Shown here piece after piece: positions 7,442 through 9,233 of a DNA stretch of 9,233 bases. The notes beneath the pieces were generated by a model. The model saw only the letters and a program-made list of their open reading frames with translations. It was not told the DNA's origin and did not search any database. Position 1 is the stretch's first letter. Each line of letters begins with the position of its first letter. Both the position numbers and the translations under genes were made by a program. The stretch lies in assembly GCA_964469835.1 (NCBI GenBank), contig CAYYBI010000582.1:1-9233 (forward strand), given 5' to 3'. This DNA is from JAOTYV01 sp964469835. GTDB taxonomy: Bacteria; Pseudomonadota; Alphaproteobacteria; UBA8366.

Positions 7442-8479
7442 GTGATCAAAAGAACCCTACTCATCGCCGCCGCAACCGCCGCCATGGCGGGCGCCGCCGA
7501 GGCACGCGACCAGATCAACATCGTTGGATCCTCGACCGTGTACCCGTTTGCAACCGTGGTTGCCGAAAAATTCGGAAAAAGCAGCAGTTTCAAGACGCCG
7601 AAGGTGGAGTCGACCGGTTCGGGCGGCGGCCTCAAGCTGTTTTGCGCCGGCGTCGGCACCCAGCATCCCGACATCACCAACGCGTCCCGGCGCATCAAGA
7701 AATCCGAAGTCGAGCGCTGCGCGAAGAATGGCATCGCCAAAATCACCGAGGTGAAGATCGGCTATGACGGTATCGTCATCGCCAATTCCAAGAAATCCGG
7801 CCAGATGAAGATCACCCTCAAGCAGCTCTTCCTGGCACTGGCCAAGCAGGTCCCCGAAGGCGGCAAGGATGGCGGCAAGCTCATCGCCAATCCCTACAAG
7901 AAGTGGAGCGACATCGACAGCTCCCTGCCGAACGCCAAGATCGAAGTTCTCGGCCCGCCGCCGACCTCCGGCACGCGGGACGCCTTCAACGAACTCGCGA
8001 TCGAAGGCGGCTGCAAGACTTTCAAATCGCTGAAAGCGATGAAGAAAACCAACAAGAAGAAGTACAAGGCGCTGTGCCGCGGCATCCGCGAGGACGGCCA
8101 CTACATCGAAGCCGGCGAAAACGACAACCTCATCGTGCAAAAGCTGGAAGCCAACCCGAATGCCTTCGGCGTCTTCGGCTACAGCTTCCTCGACCAGAAC
8201 GCCGACAAGATCCAGGGCAGCCTAGTCAAGGGTGTCGACCCGACCTTCGAGAATATCTCGGCGCAAAAATACCCGGTATCGCGGGCGCTGTACTTCTACG
8301 TGAAGACCGCGCATGTCGGCACAATTCCGGGCATCAGAAAATTTGTCGCCGAATTCACCAGCGAAAGGGCATGGGGGCCGGAAGGCTATCTGGCCGACCG
8401 CGGCCTGATCCCGCTGCCCGACGGCGAACGCAAGAAAGTTCGAAAATCCTCGATCGGGTTCGTTGCTCTATCAATGTAA
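7442..8479 (+). CDS. pstS: Periplasmic phosphate-binding protein PstS
   Basis: PstS captures phosphate in the periplasm and hands it to the PstCAB transporter. The 345 residues match E. coli PstS in length (346). Residues 1-21 form a signal peptide: MIKR, a hydrophobic stretch, then AEA before RDQ as the likely cleavage site, without a lipobox cysteine. Phosphate-loop motifs are GSSTVYPF (29-36), ESTGSGGG (56-63), DITNASR (77-83) and PTSGTRDAF (174-182). The mature part has four cysteines (68, 93, 191, 212), spaced so that two disulfides are possible (inference). A lysine-rich stretch lies at 198-209. The C-terminus GYLADRGLIPLPDGER followed by a short tail is typical. The start is GTG at 7442 with GGAG 6 bp before it. 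Expression should depend on PhoR/PhoB through the Pho box just upstream. The next gene, pstC, begins after 133 bp. Confidence 0.96.
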   Translation: MIKRTLLIAAATAAMAGAAEARDQINIVGSSTVYPFATVVAEKFGKSSSFKTPKVESTGSGGGLKLFCAGVGTQHPDITNASRRIKKSEVERCAKNGIAKITEVKIGYDGIVIANSKKSGQMKITLKQLFLALAKQVPEGGKDGGKLIANPYKKWSDIDSSLPNAKIEVLGPPPTSGTRDAFNELAIEGGCKTFKSLKAMKKTNKKKYKALCRGIREDGHYIEAGENDNLIVQKLEANPNAFGVFGYSFLDQNADKIQGSLVKGVDPTFENISAQKYPVSRALYFYVKTAHVGTIPGIRKFVAEFTSERAWGPEGYLADRGLIPLPDGERKKVRKSSIGFVALSM

Positions 8480-8489
8480 TGGGTATTTC

Positions 8490-8534
8490 GGGCGGCCGCC
8501 ATTTTCCCCGGCCGCCCAATTTCTTAATTTTATT
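8490..8534 (+). terminator. Hairpin with T-rich tail between pstS and pstC (attenuator-like)
   Basis: Perfect 9-bp arms GGGCGGCCG (8490-8498) and CGGCCGCCC (8509-8517) surround a 10-base loop. They are followed by AATTTCTTAATTTTATT, which is T-rich but interrupted by A's. The hairpin starts 11 bases after the pstS stop. In this position it probably stops or pauses part of the transcripts, or protects the pstS message end, so that PstS is made in excess over the membrane components. Full termination is unlikely unless pstC has its own promoter. Confidence 0.7.
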
Positions 8535-8576
8535 CGGCTACTTTCTTTGATCCATTTCAACCGATATCACGCCGAC

Positions 8577-8603
8577 CAACGAGGCCTCGCAACGAGGCGG
8601 GGA
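8577..8603 (+). repeat. 9-bp direct repeat and small hairpin next to the pstC ribosome site
   Basis: CAACGAGGC occurs at 8577-8585 and again at 8590-8598. The same bases can form a hairpin, GCCTCG (8584-8589), loop CAA, CGAGGC (8593-8598), and also the palindrome CGAGGCCTCG (8580-8589). The putative ribosome site GGGGA (8599-8603) touches the hairpin's right arm and lies 9 bp before the pstC ATG. Confidence 0.5.
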
Positions 8604-8612
8604 ACCTTCTAG

Positions 8613-9233
8613 ATGCAGCTTATGGCCCTCGTCCTCATCTTGCTCGGCCTGACCTATGCCGGATTCAGAATGGGCCGCCGCCGCGCCGTGGCGGTTTCGG
8701 GACACCGTGCCGAAAAACTGCACTCGCTACCCGCCTATTATGGCCTTTATCTCGTCATCTGGTGCGCCCTGCCGGCCTTTGCGCTGCTCGCCCTCTGGCT
8801 CGCCTTCGAGACCAGCATCGTCACGCATCTCGCCCTCGGCGCGCTGCCGGCGGTTCAGCAGGACCTGCCCCCGGCACGGCTCGACCTGCTGATCAACGAC
8901 ATTCGCAATATCGCGGCGGGCGACATCGCGAGCGGGCAGGTGGATGCGGCAATTCGCGCAGCCGCCGAACGATACAAATCCCTCGAGACCGCCAGCTTTG
9001 CGGCAATGGCGGTGATCAGCATCGCGCTCGCGGCCGGCGGTATTGCCGTGGGCCGCCGGCGCATCGCACCGCTGTTGCGGGCGCGAAATTTGGTCGAACG
9101 CACGATCATGGGGTTCCTGCTGGCCGCTTCCGTGATCGCGGTCGTCACCACCATCGGCATTGTCCTGTCGCTGCTGTTCGAGGCGGCGCGCTTCTTCGAG
9201 CAGGTGCCGATCACCGAGTTCCTGTTCGGCCTC
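8613..9233 (+). CDS. pstC: Phosphate ABC transporter permease PstC, long form, N-terminal part (cut by right edge)
   Basis: PstC is one of the two inner-membrane subunits of the high-affinity PstSCAB phosphate importer. The visible 207 codons are open to the window edge. An in-frame TAG lies directly before the ATG, so 8613 is the first possible start (a second ATG is three codons on); GGGGA at 8599-8603 is the ribosome site. Membrane segments are about residues 2-19, 43-66, 128-147 and 165-190. Residues 70-127 form a soluble, mostly helical loop, probably periplasmic. The stretch from RARNLVERTIMG (156-167) through IGIVLSLLFEAARFF (181-195) to EFLFGL (202-207) matches the start of the usual PstC permease domain. 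The first 155 residues or so are therefore an extra N-terminal part relative to E. coli PstC (319 residues), as in the long PstC proteins I know from alphaproteobacteria. The transport (BPD) core lies outside the window. Confidence 0.93.
   Translation, partial: MQLMALVLILLGLTYAGFRMGRRRAVAVSGHRAEKLHSLPAYYGLYLVIWCALPAFALLALWLAFETSIVTHLALGALPAVQQDLPPARLDLLINDIRNIAAGDIASGQVDAAIRAAAERYKSLETASFAAMAVISIALAAGGIAVGRRRIAPLLRARNLVERTIMGFLLAASVIAVVTTIGIVLSLLFEAARFFEQVPITEFLFGL

Noticed and set aside
7457..8140. 227-codon minus-strand open frame inside pstS
   Set aside because: It is antisense to a well-supported pstS with signal peptide and ligand motifs, and has no recognisable product.
8855..9214. 119-codon minus-strand open frame opposite pstC
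   Set aside because: It overlaps recognised PstC sequence and is Ala/Arg/Ser-rich shadow composition.

Overview
The window reads as ordinary chromosome of a GC-rich alphaproteobacterium. The grounds are strong G/C preference at third codon positions, the pairing of glnD, mutS and an NADP-type malic enzyme (an arrangement I recall from rhizobia and relatives), and a phoR-pstS-pst block with a long-form PstC. I would not go below class level. I see no rRNA, tRNA, CRISPR array, insertion sequence, integrase or attachment site, and no broken gene.

Left part (minus strand, read right to left): mutS (mismatch repair ATPase, complete) is followed 74 bp later by the start of glnD (PII uridylyltransferase, nitrogen sensing), which runs off the left edge. 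A 208-bp divergent spacer then separates mutS from the plus-strand genes. It holds a large two-tier inverted repeat in the putative leader of the malic enzyme gene.

Right part (plus strand): maeB (malate to pyruvate, fused to a phosphotransacetylase-like domain) is followed after 36 bp by phoR (phosphate-sensing histidine kinase). A 146-bp spacer with a very clear Pho box of three 11-bp repeats follows, then pstS (periplasmic phosphate-binding protein, GTG start). Next comes a 133-bp spacer with a strong hairpin and T-rich tail, then pstC (phosphate permease), cut by the right edge. pstA, pstB, phoU and phoB probably lie beyond that edge.

The genes at the right work together. PhoR with its partner PhoB (not in the window) should switch on pstS and the pst operon through the Pho box when phosphate is scarce. 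The hairpin after pstS probably lets the binding protein be made in excess over the membrane parts. All gene families here are well known, and I do not see an undescribed system. The most interesting items are non-coding: the three-unit Pho box, the pstS/pstC hairpin, the nested hairpin before maeB, and a small repeat-hairpin touching the pstC ribosome binding site.
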